A DNA stretch of 64,000 nucleotides from Isoetes taiwanensis. Lineage: Eukaryota > Streptophyta > Lycopodiopsida > Isoetales > Isoetaceae. The notes beneath the pieces are model-generated. The model had not been told where the DNA came from. It saw nothing but the letters and a program-made list of their open reading frames with translations, and did no database searches. The stretch covers positions 8,385,424 through 8,449,423 of the forward strand of contig JAJEKV010000053.1 of NCBI GenBank assembly GCA_021234155.1. Reading direction: 5' to 3'. Both the position numbers and the translations under genes were made by a program. Positions 33,415 through 43,074 of this stretch are shown piece by piece. Positions within the stretch are counted from its first letter, which is position 1. Each line of letters starts with the position of its first letter.

Positions 33415-35325
33415 GAGCCTAGATGGCATGTTGGAGCCCGCGTGGCATGTTTAAGCCACCATGGCATGTTTGAGCCTATAGTGGCATGTTTGAGCCTATA
33501 GTGGCATCGGGAGCTTTTCTAAGGTCCGTCTCTTAGGGTCCGGCCTCTCCTGAGCCTAGGTGGCATGCCTGATCCACCTTGGTATGTTGGAGCCTAGGTG
33601 GCATGTTGGGGCCCACATAGCATGTTTGAGCCACCTTGGCATGTTTGAGCCTAGGTGGCATGTTGGAGCCTAGGTGGCATGTTTGAGCCACCTTGGCATG
33701 TTGGAGCCACCTTGGCATGTTTGTGGCATGTTGGAGCCTAGGTGGCATGTTTGAGCCACCTTGGCATGTTTGAGCCTATATGTGGCATGTTGGAACCTAG
33801 GTGGCATGTTTGAGCCACCTTGGCATGTTGGAGCCTAGGTGGCATGTTGGAACCTAGGTGGCATGTTTGAGCCACCTTGGCATGTTGGAGCCTAGGTGGC
33901 ATGTTGGAGCCACCTTGTCATGTCGGAGCCTAGGTGGCATGTTGGAGCCACCTTGGCATGTTGGAGCCTAGGTGGCATGTTGGAGCCCATGTGGCATGTT
34001 TGAGCCACCTTGGCATGTTTGAGCCTAGGTGGCATGTTGGAGCCTAGGTGGCATGTTTGAGCCACCTTGGCATGTTTGAGCCTATAGTGGCATGTTGGAG
34101 CCCTAGGTGGCATGTTTGAGCCACCTTGGCATGTTTGAAATGTTGGAGCCTAGGTGGCATGTTTGAGCCACCTTGGCATGTTTGAGCCTATATGTGGCAT
34201 GTTGGAACCTAGGTGGCATGTTTGAGCCACCTTGGCATGTTGGAGCCTAGGTGGCATGTTGGAGCCTAGGCGGCGTGGCATGTTTGAGCCACCTTGGCGT
34301 GTTTGAGCCACCTTGGCATGTTGGAGCCACCTTGGCATGTTGGAGCCTAGGTGGCATGTTGGAGCCTAGATGGCATGTTTGAGCACCTTGGCATGTTTGA
34401 GCCACCTTGGCATGTTGGAGCCTAGGTGGCATGTTGGGCTGCGTGGCATGTTTGAGCCTAGGTGGCATGTTTGATTGGAGCCTAGAAGGCATGTTGGAGC
34501 CCACGTGCCATGTTTGAGCCACCTTGGCATGTTGGAGCCTAGGTGGCCTTGGAGCCCAGCGTGGCATGTTTGAGCCACCTTGGCATGTTGGACCCTAGGT
34601 GGCATGTTTGAGTCACCTTGGCATGTTGGAGCCTTGGTGGCATGTTTGAGCCGCCTTGGGATGATTGAGCCTAGGTGGCATGTTGGAGCCTAGGTGGCAT
34701 GTTTGAGCCACCTTGGTGCGTTGGAGCCTAGGTGGCATGTTGGAGCCCCGTGGCATGTTTGAGCCACCTTGGCATGTTGGAGCCTAGGTGGCATGTTGGG
34801 CAGGTGTGGCATGTTCGGAGCCATCTTGGCGTCTAGGTGGCATATTGGAGCCCGCATGGCATGTTTGGGCCACCTTGGCATGTTTGAACCACCTTTGCAT
34901 GTTTGAGCCTAGGTGGCATGTTGGAACCATCTTGGCATGTTGGAGCCTAGGTGGCATTTTGGAGCCGCAGGTGGCATGTTGGAGCCTAGGTGGCATGTTG
35001 TGAGCCCGACTTGGCATGTTGGAGCCAGCGTGGCATGTTTGAGATACCTTGGCATGTTTGAGCACGGGTGGTATGTTGGAGCCTAGGTGACATGTTTGAG
35101 CCACCTTGGCATGTTGGAGCCTAGGTGGCATGTTGGAGCCCACATGGCATGTTTGAGCCACCTTGTATTGGAGCCTAGTTGGCATGTTGGAGCCCATTGG
35201 CATGATTGAGCCACCTTGGCATGTTGGAGCCTAGGTGGCATGTTGGAGTCCCGTGGCATGTTTGAGCCACCTTGCCATGTTAGAGCCACCTTGGCATGTT
35301 AAAGTGGGTGTGGCATGTTTGAGTC
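33415..35325. repeat. Alternating 19-bp array with mutually complementary neighbours (about 100 units)
   Basis: Two 19-bp units mostly alternate: TTGGAGCCTAGGTGGCATG and TTTGAGCCACCTTGGCATG. The 11-mers GCCTAGGTGGC and GCCACCTTGGC are inverse complements at 10 of 11 positions and are spaced by 8-base loops (ATGTTTGA, ATGTTGGA), so each unit can pair with either neighbour. Units vary (GCCCACATGGC, GCCTATAGTGGC) and single units are sometimes repeated or lost. Open frames on both strands follow from the repeat (19 bp x 3 = 19 codons) and should not be called genes. Confidence 0.95.
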
Positions 35326-35519
35326 CTTCAAGAAATGCCTATATGATGCCAACCCAGTGTCCATCTTTGGTTCTTCATATCAATGTGTCTTCTACAAGTT
35401 GCCAAGTGACGGATGTCTTCAAGTTTCACTTTCTAGAAGCTCACACACACACACACATGTATGAAGCCAAATGCCAGTGAAGAGTGTCAATTTGTAATGG
35501 CATGCAGACAACTTGGTCA

Positions 35520-35830
35520 TACATGGATTCCTAGAAAACCATAAAAAACCACCCCTAAAAAAAAAACACTACCTTAAAAAACAACACCTTAGAAAAAACA
35601 TCCCTTCAAAAAACCATATCGCCTGAGAAAACAACACATCTTTAAAAAAGAAACTACGCCTCCTTAAGAAACCACACAAAAAAACTACGGCTCCCTAAGA
35701 AAAACTACAGCATATCCTTGAAAAACCACGCCCCCGTATAACTACGTATAGCTTTTTTTTAAATCTTCAAAAAAACAACCCGTAGTGTGTTTTTACTGTT
35801 GTTTTCAACCGTGGAACAAATTTTGGGGTT
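35520..35830. repeat. Right subterminal repeats of the CACTA element
   Basis: Repeats of AAACCAC, AAACTAC, AAAACAAC and AACACC in the last 310 bp are the inverse of the left-end motifs. Confidence 0.7.
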
Positions 35831-35836
35831 GTAGTG

Positions 35837-36040
35837 CATGGCAGAAGACACTTGATGGTAGTGCATCTATAACGTGTGTTGGTGTATCATACCAAGATGT
35901 GACAATAATTTCTAAGCCCTTGGCAACTAGCTGGGTTTCTAAGAAAAAGGTTTAACTATACTACCTATATGTAGACAAGAAGACACTTAGCAAGATAAGA
36001 GCGACAACTAAGCTAAGATGAATCTAGATACTGTCTCTAT
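35837..36040 (-). other. Flank of the CACTA element, possibly 5' LTR remains of the chromovirus
   Basis: The primer-site-like sequence of the chromovirus ends at the left border of the CACTA element. The sequence on the other side of the CACTA element should therefore be the end of its 5' LTR. No independent LTR feature was found here, so this is inference from position. Confidence 0.3.
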
Positions 36041-36056
36041 CTAGCTTAAGGGTCTT

Positions 36057-36518
36057 TTTTTTTTTGAAGAACTGTCATCAATATATTAAAAGAATGGTAA
36101 TGTTACAAAGCAAGTGAGGAGGAAGGAGAACTGCCCCAAAGAGACAGCGATACCTCGACACTCCACAACAAACTCACAGAAAAACTGCAATTCTACTGCT
36201 GTACAAACTGACCATCACCATCTACAACACCCAAGAAGTCCCGCCAAATGGCAAACTTCCGCTCTACTAATCCCGGGAACACCAGAAAGCTTTGAAATAG
36301 CTTGTATCTGAGTCGAGGAATCAGAGAGGCTGCAGGCTGCTGAATCCCCTTAAAGATCCACAACTGCTGCCGCTTCCAAATCAGCCACACCAACCAAGCC
36401 ACGCACAGATGCAAGGCTTGCTGCCGCAAGAGCGGCCAAGCACCAGGATACACATGACGCAGCAACTGTTGGCTAGTCAATCTCACCTGAAACAGAGCCC
36501 TAACCCAATCCCAGGCAG
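36057..36518 (-). mobile_element. 5'-truncated L1-like LINE (462 bp)
   Basis: It is flanked by a perfect 16-bp target repeat CTAGCTTAAGGGTCTT (36041-36056 and 36519-36534). The minus-strand poly(A) tail shows as T-run 36055-36064. The remaining coding part is the ORF2 C-terminus with AWDWVRALFQVRLTSQQLL, HLCVAWLVWLIWKRQQLWIF and a stop after DGDGQFVQQ. The perfect target repeat and the open frame suggest a fairly recent insertion. The 5' truncation is typical of target-primed reverse transcription. Confidence 0.93.
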
Positions 36519-36624
36519 CTAGCTTAAGGGTCTTGGTTATAACTCTAATGGTCTTGGGCATTAATATTATCTAACATGATTAAAGCTTAAGTTTAATTAA
36601 GGATTGTAATTCAAATATAAATGA

Positions 36625-36725
36625 TGCCCGCCCTCAGTGGTTGGCACGGGGGGGTTTGGGAGGGGGTTCATCCTTGTGGGTGGGAGGTTCGATTCTCGCT
36701 ACTATGGGAATTCTTTTAAGATGAG
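36625..36725 (+). mobile_element. tRNA-derived SINE-like head
   Basis: CTCAGTGGTTGGCACG (about 36635) resembles the RNA polymerase III A box, and GGTTCGATTCTCG (about 36689) is a good B box. The gap of about 50 bases is longer than in tRNA genes, and no tRNA fold is possible. The 3' end and target repeats are not clear. Confidence 0.4.
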
Positions 36726-36766
36726 GTTCAAATGGATTGAAAAGCTAGAATAGGGTATTGCTACTT

Positions 36767-36915
36767 GACCAGTTCCCATAAACAACTTTATGCTTGACAA
36801 TGTTTTATTTTGCCGTGTTATATAATCTCAAGTTGTACGATTTATAATCTCAAGTTGTTTCTACATAAATTAATGCAAGAGTAACGATTTATAATCTCAA
36901 GTTTTTTCTGCATAA
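36767..36915. repeat. Left end of duplicated segment B
   Basis: This matches segment A at 5379-5421 and again from 6363. It is the relic of the LINE fragment (CAGTTCCCATAAACA, ATGCTTGACAATG) followed by the AT-rich unit. Part of the unit (ATTTATAATCTCAAGTT...) is repeated two to three times here but only once in segment A. Confidence 0.75.
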
Positions 36916-36985
36916 TTTTTTTTTGAAGGATATAAGAATATATTAAACCACGAGACTGCGATCAAGTACAATGATAAGCGTGGAG

Positions 36986-38560
36986 CTAAGAAATGAAGTG
37001 CCCATCATGATCCACAATATGTAGGAATGTCGACCAAATTTCCTGCTTAACTGTGCCAGACAAGCTTGAGACTTGGTAAGCCTGCCACAACCTATGCCTC
37101 AAGATCGAAACCAGCCGAAAAGGGCTAACATTCTGAAAGACCTTCGCTCTCCGTCTTTTCCAAATCAGCCACAAAAGCCAAGCTCTGCATAAATGAAACG
37201 CATGCCGCTTGGCCACTGCCCAACTGCTAGGAAAGACTCCCAAGAGAATCTTCTGACTGCACAGTGAAGACTCAAAGAGGGCTCTCACCCAGGACCAAGC
37301 TGCCCCTGCCTCTGTGCATAGGACAAAGCAGTGCTCAATGGTCTCTTGTCGCCTCCCACATAAAGGACATGTTTCCGCTAGCTGAGGCTTGAACCTGTGG
37401 ACTCGGACATTCACCCTCGGTGCAAGATCTGCCACAAATGGGTACGGATTTTAGGATGAGGCAATGTATTCCACGCCCACTTCCACATGGCGGGCCACTT
37501 ACTCCCTGGAAGCTTAAGCGACCACTTATATGAAGGTGGCAATGTGTCCAGAAGCGCCAGAAGCCCATAAGCCGATGCTACAAACTGAGATGCATCAAGT
37601 CCACTATGCGACTTCCAAACACGATTGACTTGAGAAGACAACTGCAATGGAATAGCATTAGCAATTCTGGCCCAAGTCCATATGTCCCACCGCCGAAGGC
37701 CAAATCTTTCCCTAAAAAACTCCCACGGCGCCAGATGACCCTCCCAATACCAGTCACGGATGGATGTTACCCCTGCAGCAATCCATCGGCGCTGAGTACC
37801 TGGGTGTAGGGAAGAGGCCAAAGGAGATGCAGAATTCAAGGGTACCCAGAGAAAGGGCGATGAGGCTACCATACACCTGCTAGGGTCCAATGAAAAGAGA
37901 ACCTTGACCACCTTACAGGCCTTCAGGAGACCCTTAAGAAAAGGCGAAGCATGAGGGAATGGCCGCAAACCCTCAAACAGAGCCCACGGCAACTGAGCCG
38001 GAATTGCTGGCTTCCTAAACACAATAGAGTGGCGAAGCGACTGTGCCCACAGAGCCAAACCTGGTGATTGTTGCTCCTACAACAACTGCCAGATGAATTT
38101 CGACACCAGAACCTTCGTGTGCAACGACACATCAAGCATATCCAAGTCCCCTGCCTCTCTGGGATGCACATACTTCCACCATGCGACCTTCACTGTTGCC
38201 CTCTCCTCATTTCCTCCTCAAACAAAATTGCGAATGGTGTCATCTAACTCCTTAACCACACTTTCTGGCGCAAGTATACAGGAGGCTGCGTAAACATGAG
38301 TGCTACAGAGCACTGACTTGGCTACCAGAATCCTACCAGCCATGGTGAGTTTACTTCCCCTCCATCAGTTCAGATGCTGCTTAAGATTCTGTAATGTCTC
38401 CGCCCAAATTGCCCTAGCATTAATGTCCAAGCCAAATGGTATGCCTAACAGTTTGGCAGCTGTGTGTGGCGGTGTAAGAGCCTAGGGAAACTGTCTCAAC
38501 CACGCAGGAGGAGGTCCCTCCAGTACCCACATGGCCGAGCACTTCGACTAGTTAAGCAAG
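36986..38560 (-). pseudogene. LINE ORF2 C-terminal part
   Basis: The minus-strand stretch begins in the RT thumb region (AAKLLGIPFGLDINARAIWA, then KLTMAGRILVAKSVL near 38340). It runs on with YWEGHLAPWEFFRERFGLRR, WAWNTLPHPKIRTHLWQILH and the zinc-knuckle CPLCGRRQETIEHCFVLC, then AWLLWLIWKRRRAKVF and the stop at 36986. The C-x2-C-x7-8-H-C-x3-C pattern is the usual plant LINE zf-RVT. Several stops and frame changes break it. Confidence 0.88.
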
Positions 38561-38570
38561 CATCCCGAAG

Positions 38571-39311
38571 CTAAAGACTCAGAGACTTCAGGGTCACATA
38601 TGGAGGCAACCCCAGGCTCTTAAACTGAGTTCGTAGCCAGTACCCAAGCCTCTGCATATCCAAAAAGGCCCCAGTGAAATGGCCTAACACCGAAGATGCA
38701 ACCAAATTCTCTGTATACTGCACATGCTTCTGGTGATTGATTTCTACAATAGGAGGTAATGATTTAAAAACTTGCTGCAAATCCTTCTTATTATTCTGCT
38801 CTAAGATAAGCAGTGCCTCTGTCACCCTAGAACTTTTCTTTGCACTTTCTGCTTGCAACGGTTGCCTAATCCAATAAGAAGACCTAGGCCTAGAATGACG
38901 GGCAACAATGTCATTATCTTTCCATGCATGAGGAGCTGGGGCTCGTGGTGGTTGAGGCATCACCTCTGGGGAAGCTACACATGTCTGAAAGGGGTCTTCT
39001 GGCAGCAAATCACCATTCACATTAACTAAGGCTGGAAAAGTTACAGACTCCAAAGGTGGCATTGAGCTGGGCACCACCTCTCTATTCTCCATCCTATCCG
39101 AATTTCGAAAAACCAACTCCTGGGAATCCACCGGCTGCCTACTAGATACATCATGGCTAAGAATTGACTCTTGAAGATCCAGCGCCAAGCTGACGCAGAC
39201 TTTGGATATGTCCTTGCCTCCTTTCTTCCCTCTCGCAGCATCTCTGACACGAATCCCTGGCCCAACCTTCTCCAGGCCCAAAATCGGTGCAGAATTCCCC
39301 GCCATCACCAT
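38571..39311 (-). pseudogene. LINE ORF1-like frame (246 codons)
   Basis: An open minus-strand frame starts at ATG 39311 (MVMAGNSAPILGLEKVGPGI) and runs to the deletion junction with ORF2. It is basic near the start (RDAARGKKGGKD) and proline- and serine-rich in the middle (QPPRAPAPHAWKDNDIVARH), as in ORF1 or linker regions of plant L1 elements. I see no zinc knuckle. The position 5' of ORF2 in the same LINE supports the call; the sequence alone would not. Confidence 0.55.
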
Positions 39312-39414
39312 GTTCAGGGGTTTATAGCAGGAGGCCGCCTAAGCGGCAGGATATTTATCTCCGTAGCCAAGCTTCACTGCATGCATCACTATGTAAACTG
39401 TTTTGCCACTTATC

Positions 39415-39573
39415 TTTTCTACATAAACTAATGCAAGAGTAACGATTTTTGAAACTTTGATGTTGATTCTAATTCGGATTTTGAAACTTTGATTCAAAAT
39501 GTGTTTTGCTTCTTGCCATATTTTATATTTGATGCCTAGATAATCAAAGAGGCATTCAATGGTTGAAATTTAT
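39415..39573. repeat. Segment B, piece between two LINEs
   Basis: This matches segment A at about 6433-6588 (AACGATTTTTGAAACTTTG, CTAGATAATCAAAGAGGCAT). It is non-coding. Confidence 0.85.
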
Positions 39574-41110
39574 AATAAGATAAGATAAGATGAATTTTTA
39601 CGTCCACGGGAACCCAACGGGTTATGGGACGGCACATGCAAGGGCAACATCCCATCTAACCAAACACAATAACCAAATATTAAAAGGCTACCAAGAATAA
39701 GATAAGATAATGCTAATGCTAGTAGTAAATTTATGCTTCTAAAATTATCTAGACATAGCCAATCCAAGGATTGGAAGGCCATTGATCTAGAATAATTGTT
39801 GCGCCTCCCTTGTACACTGCCCATTTCTTTTGCAGGCGGGCTGCCCTCACCTTGCAGAGCTCCTCCTTACGGTTACACAATTGAAGAGGGGAGAGGTCCT
39901 CCTGTCCTGAAAAACTAGTCCCTCTGAGATGGTTTCCATGCTGAAGAACATGTAAGCGGCTAAGAGTATCTTGAAACCGAACCAAAAGATGGCAAGGACG
40001 ATCAGGTCTTGCCGCTCCCACCCTAGTAGCGGAGACAACTCCACCAGCCTTCACATGCATGACATCAGTGAAAAAATGCAAAGCAGCATCTATATCAGAA
40101 AGGGCATCACCTTCTGCCTCTGCAACCCCTATAATACGCAAGTTCAGCCTCCTAGTAACAGAAGATACTGAGGCAGCCTGCTCCTATCTGCTAGCTCGGC
40201 ACTGCGACTCCTGGTCCCCTTGGGATTGTGGAGATGTCTGTACGCCCACCTCAACATGTTCCCTTTCCAATGTCTGCACTTCCGCTTCAACACAATGTTT
40301 CTTCTGTGGCTGTAATTCTGTATCTAGTGTCTGTACTGAGGCATCACTTGTGCCCACATACTGGGCTTTAGGGTCTGGAACAAAGGCATGTATTAACTGT
40401 AATAAGTGTGTCCATCTCTCAATAGACACGATCATAGATGTGGCCGTCATTCCTCCCTCAGAATGAATGAGTTGTACCTGGTCACGAAGTGTAGGCGGCA
40501 AACACTGAACTTGCAGGTCTAGAGCACTTTGGAGATCCTCCCGATCTTGGAAGGTAAATGTACCAGGCCTGCTTGTGCCGATATGAAGAGGCCGCTGGGG
40601 ACCAAAAAGAGAAGATGGCAAATCCATTATTACACTGGAATTAGCTTGCCCCTGACCATGGAGCTGTATGCTAGACCGAGCACTTGTAGGACGAGGGACC
40701 TGTGCAAACAATGATTCCTGAGTAGGAGGCTTTTTCTTTTCCCTGGCCATCCTTACATCAAATCTCTCCTTATTATTGGCCCTTTCTATCATGGTGAAGC
40801 TCTCTAAATGAAATCAAAGCGGCTATATACAAAATTTAAATCAAAGCGGAAGCCTTAATCTAAAAGATCTGAAACACAATATCCAATACTGCAAACTCTA
40901 CCAAAGCCTGCCGGAACAGGACTGTTTTGACACAGAAAACATAACCAAAGATGGGCATACTATACACCATCGAAAAGATCCTGAAGAGAGCTTTCCAACG
41001 CAATAAGCCTCACCTGAAACGGAGTCCTGGATCAAAAGTTATGCTAGACATTGTGTTGCCGGCGAAAAGCTGCACTACATGGCGCCTAGGGTTTCAGATA
41101 CAAGAGAATG
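39574..41110 (-). mobile_element. ORF1-only L1-like LINE with (ATCTT)n tail
   Basis: This interrupts a unit that is continuous in segment A at about 6588. On the minus strand there is a 5' leader (41110-40793), ORF1, a short 3' part and a tail of ATCTT units (seen as AAGATAAGAT at 39575-39590). No endonuclease or RT is present, so it could only have moved with help from another LINE. The 3' end (CCCGTGGACGTAAAAATTCATCTT) resembles the LINE tail at 45646-45740. Target repeats are short or decayed. Confidence 0.8.
39749..40792 (-). pseudogene. LINE ORF1 with RRM-like C-terminal domain
   Basis: There are two minus-strand stretches, 40184-40792 (202 codons, from MIERANNKERFDVRMAREKK) and 39749-40141. 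The second reads MRIIGVAEAEGDALSDIDAA, then DRPCHLLVRFQDTLSRLHVL, GTSFSGQEDLSPLQLCNRKE and LQKKWAVYKGGATIILDQ. The order (I-x-G-V... P-x-x-L-V-R-F... G-x-x-F... D-L-S-P... R-K) follows the RRM and C-terminal domain of L1 ORF1 proteins, which bind LINE RNA. A stop and frame change lie between the stretches. Confidence 0.7.
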
Positions 41111-41789
41111 GTAATGCATTCAACTGTTAATCTATCCTGATGTCTAGGAAACATTAACTTGGATCTTGATTAAGAAATGTCATTAAAGACTAATGTCAAC
41201 AGACTTTGAACCGTTGTTTGATGCCCCAACTCTAATTGTATCGATTAGATGTATAGAATGATAAGGCTATTGAGAGATTGACTGACGTTGCCATATTTTA
41301 TATTTGATGCCTAGATAATTAAAGAGGCATTCAATGGTTGAAATTTGTAATGCATTCAACTGTTAATCTATCTTGATGACTAGGATACATTAACTTGGAT
41401 CTTGATTAAGAAATGTCATTAAAGACTAAAGTCAACAAACTTTGAACCATTGTTTGATGCCCCAACTTTAATTGGCTCGATTAAATGCATGGAATGATAA
41501 GGCTACTGAGGGATTGACTCATGTAGCTAGAACTGCAAGTAGGGTTGTTGCCTGAAATAGTTGTTCTCGATTTTTTTTTCTTTTTTTGATCCCATTTTGG
41601 ACGCATGCACACCCATATCATATATAAATATGTATTACTAGTAATCGTACCCAGCGTTGTTGGGCATAAGTTGGGAACTTGTGTGGATAGAAACATGTTC
41701 AGCTTAGAATCCTCATAAATCTAATATAATAAAAATGAAGCTCAATGTTGTTGGACTATAAGAGGTTTTTGTGCATTTAACATTGTTTT
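41111..41789. repeat. Segment B, AT-rich unit (second 235-bp copy and following part)
   Basis: This matches segment A at 6575-7224, including the second tandem unit from about 41288 and the part with TACCCAGCGTTGTTGGGCAT. It is non-coding. Confidence 0.85.
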
Positions 41790-42975
41790 CCATTTCCTTT
41801 GCCTTTTGCTCATCCCTCGTTTCTCCTTTTTTTTTCATCATTTTCCTACACACTTTCCTTTTTCCTTTTCCCTTTTCTCATTTTTTCTATACTTTTCTTT
41901 TTCCATTTTCTCTCTCTCTCTCTCTTTTTTTTTTTTTCTCCTTTTGTTAATCCCTTTCCCTCTTCCTCTTCCCTTCCCTCCCCTTCCCTTTCCTTTCCTT
42001 TCCCCTTCCCCTTTCTATGCGGATCTTTTCCGTTCCCTTTTCATCCTTTCCCCACTATATCCTTTTTCCCTTTCCGTTCTCCCTTCCCTTTCTCTTTCCC
42101 TTTTCAATGCCCCTTTTTCGTTCCCTTTTCCCATCTTTTTCATGCGCCCTATTCCTCATTTCCCTACCCTCTTCCTCTTTTTCCCGTGCCCATTCACCTC
42201 CCTTTTTCTTTTTTCTTTTCCCTTTTCCCATGCTCTTTTTCTCGTCTTTTTAACCCCTTTTCTTACCCTTTCTGTCGTCTTCTTTTTCTCGTGCCCTCTT
42301 CCCCTTCTCTTTTACCACCATTACCCTCTCCATTTTTTCTCGTGCCCTTTTTCCCTTCCCTTTCCCATTTTCTGCCTCCCTTTTTATTTTTTCTTCCCCT
42401 TCCATTTTCATCCTTTCTCCGCACTTCCCCTCTTTCCGATGCACTTTTTCCCTTTTCTTTTCCTTTTCTCTTTCCCTTCTTCCATGCCTTTTTCTATTCC
42501 CTTTTTCCCACCTTTTTCATGTGCCCTTTTCCTCTTTTCCCCACCCTCTTCCCCTCTTTCCTGTTCCCCCTGCCTTATTCTTTCTTCTTCTGCCTTTACC
42601 CCATGCTATTTTTCCCTTTTTTTCCCCCTTTTTCACCCTTTCCCTCTTTCCTTTTTTTCTGTACCTTTTCCCCTTCCATTTTTCAATTTCCCTCTCCCTA
42701 TTTTCTCATGCCTTTTTCTCTTTCTCTTTTCCCATGCTATTTTTTACTTCCCTTCTCTCCACCATTTTCCTCTTCCCATTTGCCCTTCCATTTTCCTCCT
42801 TTTCCCACCCTTCCCCTTTTTCCCTTCCACTTCCTCTCTTCCCTCTTTTTCCCCTTTCCTTTCCCTTTTCCCATGTCATTTTTCCCTTTTCTTCTTTCCC
42901 TCTTCCCCTTTTTCATGCCGTTTTGTTTTTCACTTTTTCTCTTTCATCCCCCTTTCCCTTTTTCCCTTTCCCCTT
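41790..42975. repeat. Polypyrimidine tract of segment B, uninterrupted
   Basis: About 1.2 kb of nearly pure C/T on the + strand, the intact form of the tract split in segment A. The very long frames over it (about 390-416 codons, rich in Phe, Ser and Pro) are composition artefacts. A short (CT)n run lies at about 41910. Confidence 0.9.
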
Positions 42976-43074
42976 GAGAGATCGAAGCATGATCAATCAT
43001 GCTGGTGGAAAGTCGTGCAACAAATCTCAGCCTTTGGATGCAATCTCAGGGCTTGATCCAATATAGTATACCAT

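Larger units (their letters stand above)
30457..35836. mobile_element. CACTA (En/Spm) transposon, non-autonomous
   Basis: The ends are CACACTAACCCCAAAATCTG on the left and the inverse CAAATTTTGGGGTTGTAGTG on the right, flanked by the 3-bp repeat CAT (30454-30456 and 35837-35839). Three-base target repeats and CACTA-type ends define the superfamily. Both subterminal zones carry the expected many short repeats: GTAGTTTT and GTGGTTTT on the left (30487-30960), AAACTAC and AAACCAC on the right (35530-35800). No transposase motif was found in 5.4 kb. The interior holds a possible captured exon, a GC-rich repeat (31770-32045) and the 19-bp array (33415-35325). It inserted beside the primer site of the chromovirus fossil. 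Confidence 0.85.
36916..39414 (-). mobile_element. L1-like LINE with large internal deletion
   Basis: It is inserted in segment B. The flanking repeats are TTTTCTGCATAA (36904-36915) and TTTTCTACATAA (39415-39426), and segment A shows the empty site. The minus-strand poly(A) tail is at 36916-36925. It carries ORF1 sequence fused to the end of ORF2: the endonuclease and most of the RT, with the catalytic YADD box, are missing. Length is about 2.5 kb against the 6 kb or so expected. ORF2 remains in two frames (37411-38058 and 36986-37435). Confidence 0.9.

Noticed and set aside
33533-35289. Many frames with MPPRLQHAKVAQTCHLGSN-type repeats
   Set aside because: The 19-bp repeat gives a 19-residue repeat in every frame. 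The presence of such frames in all registers shows no selection for one protein.
33415-35325. CRISPR-like array
   Set aside because: Units are contiguous without unique spacers, in a plant transposon, with no cas genes.
41799-43056. Open frames of 392 and 416 codons across the segment B tract
   Set aside because: Same reason: composition of the polypyrimidine tract, open in two frames at once.
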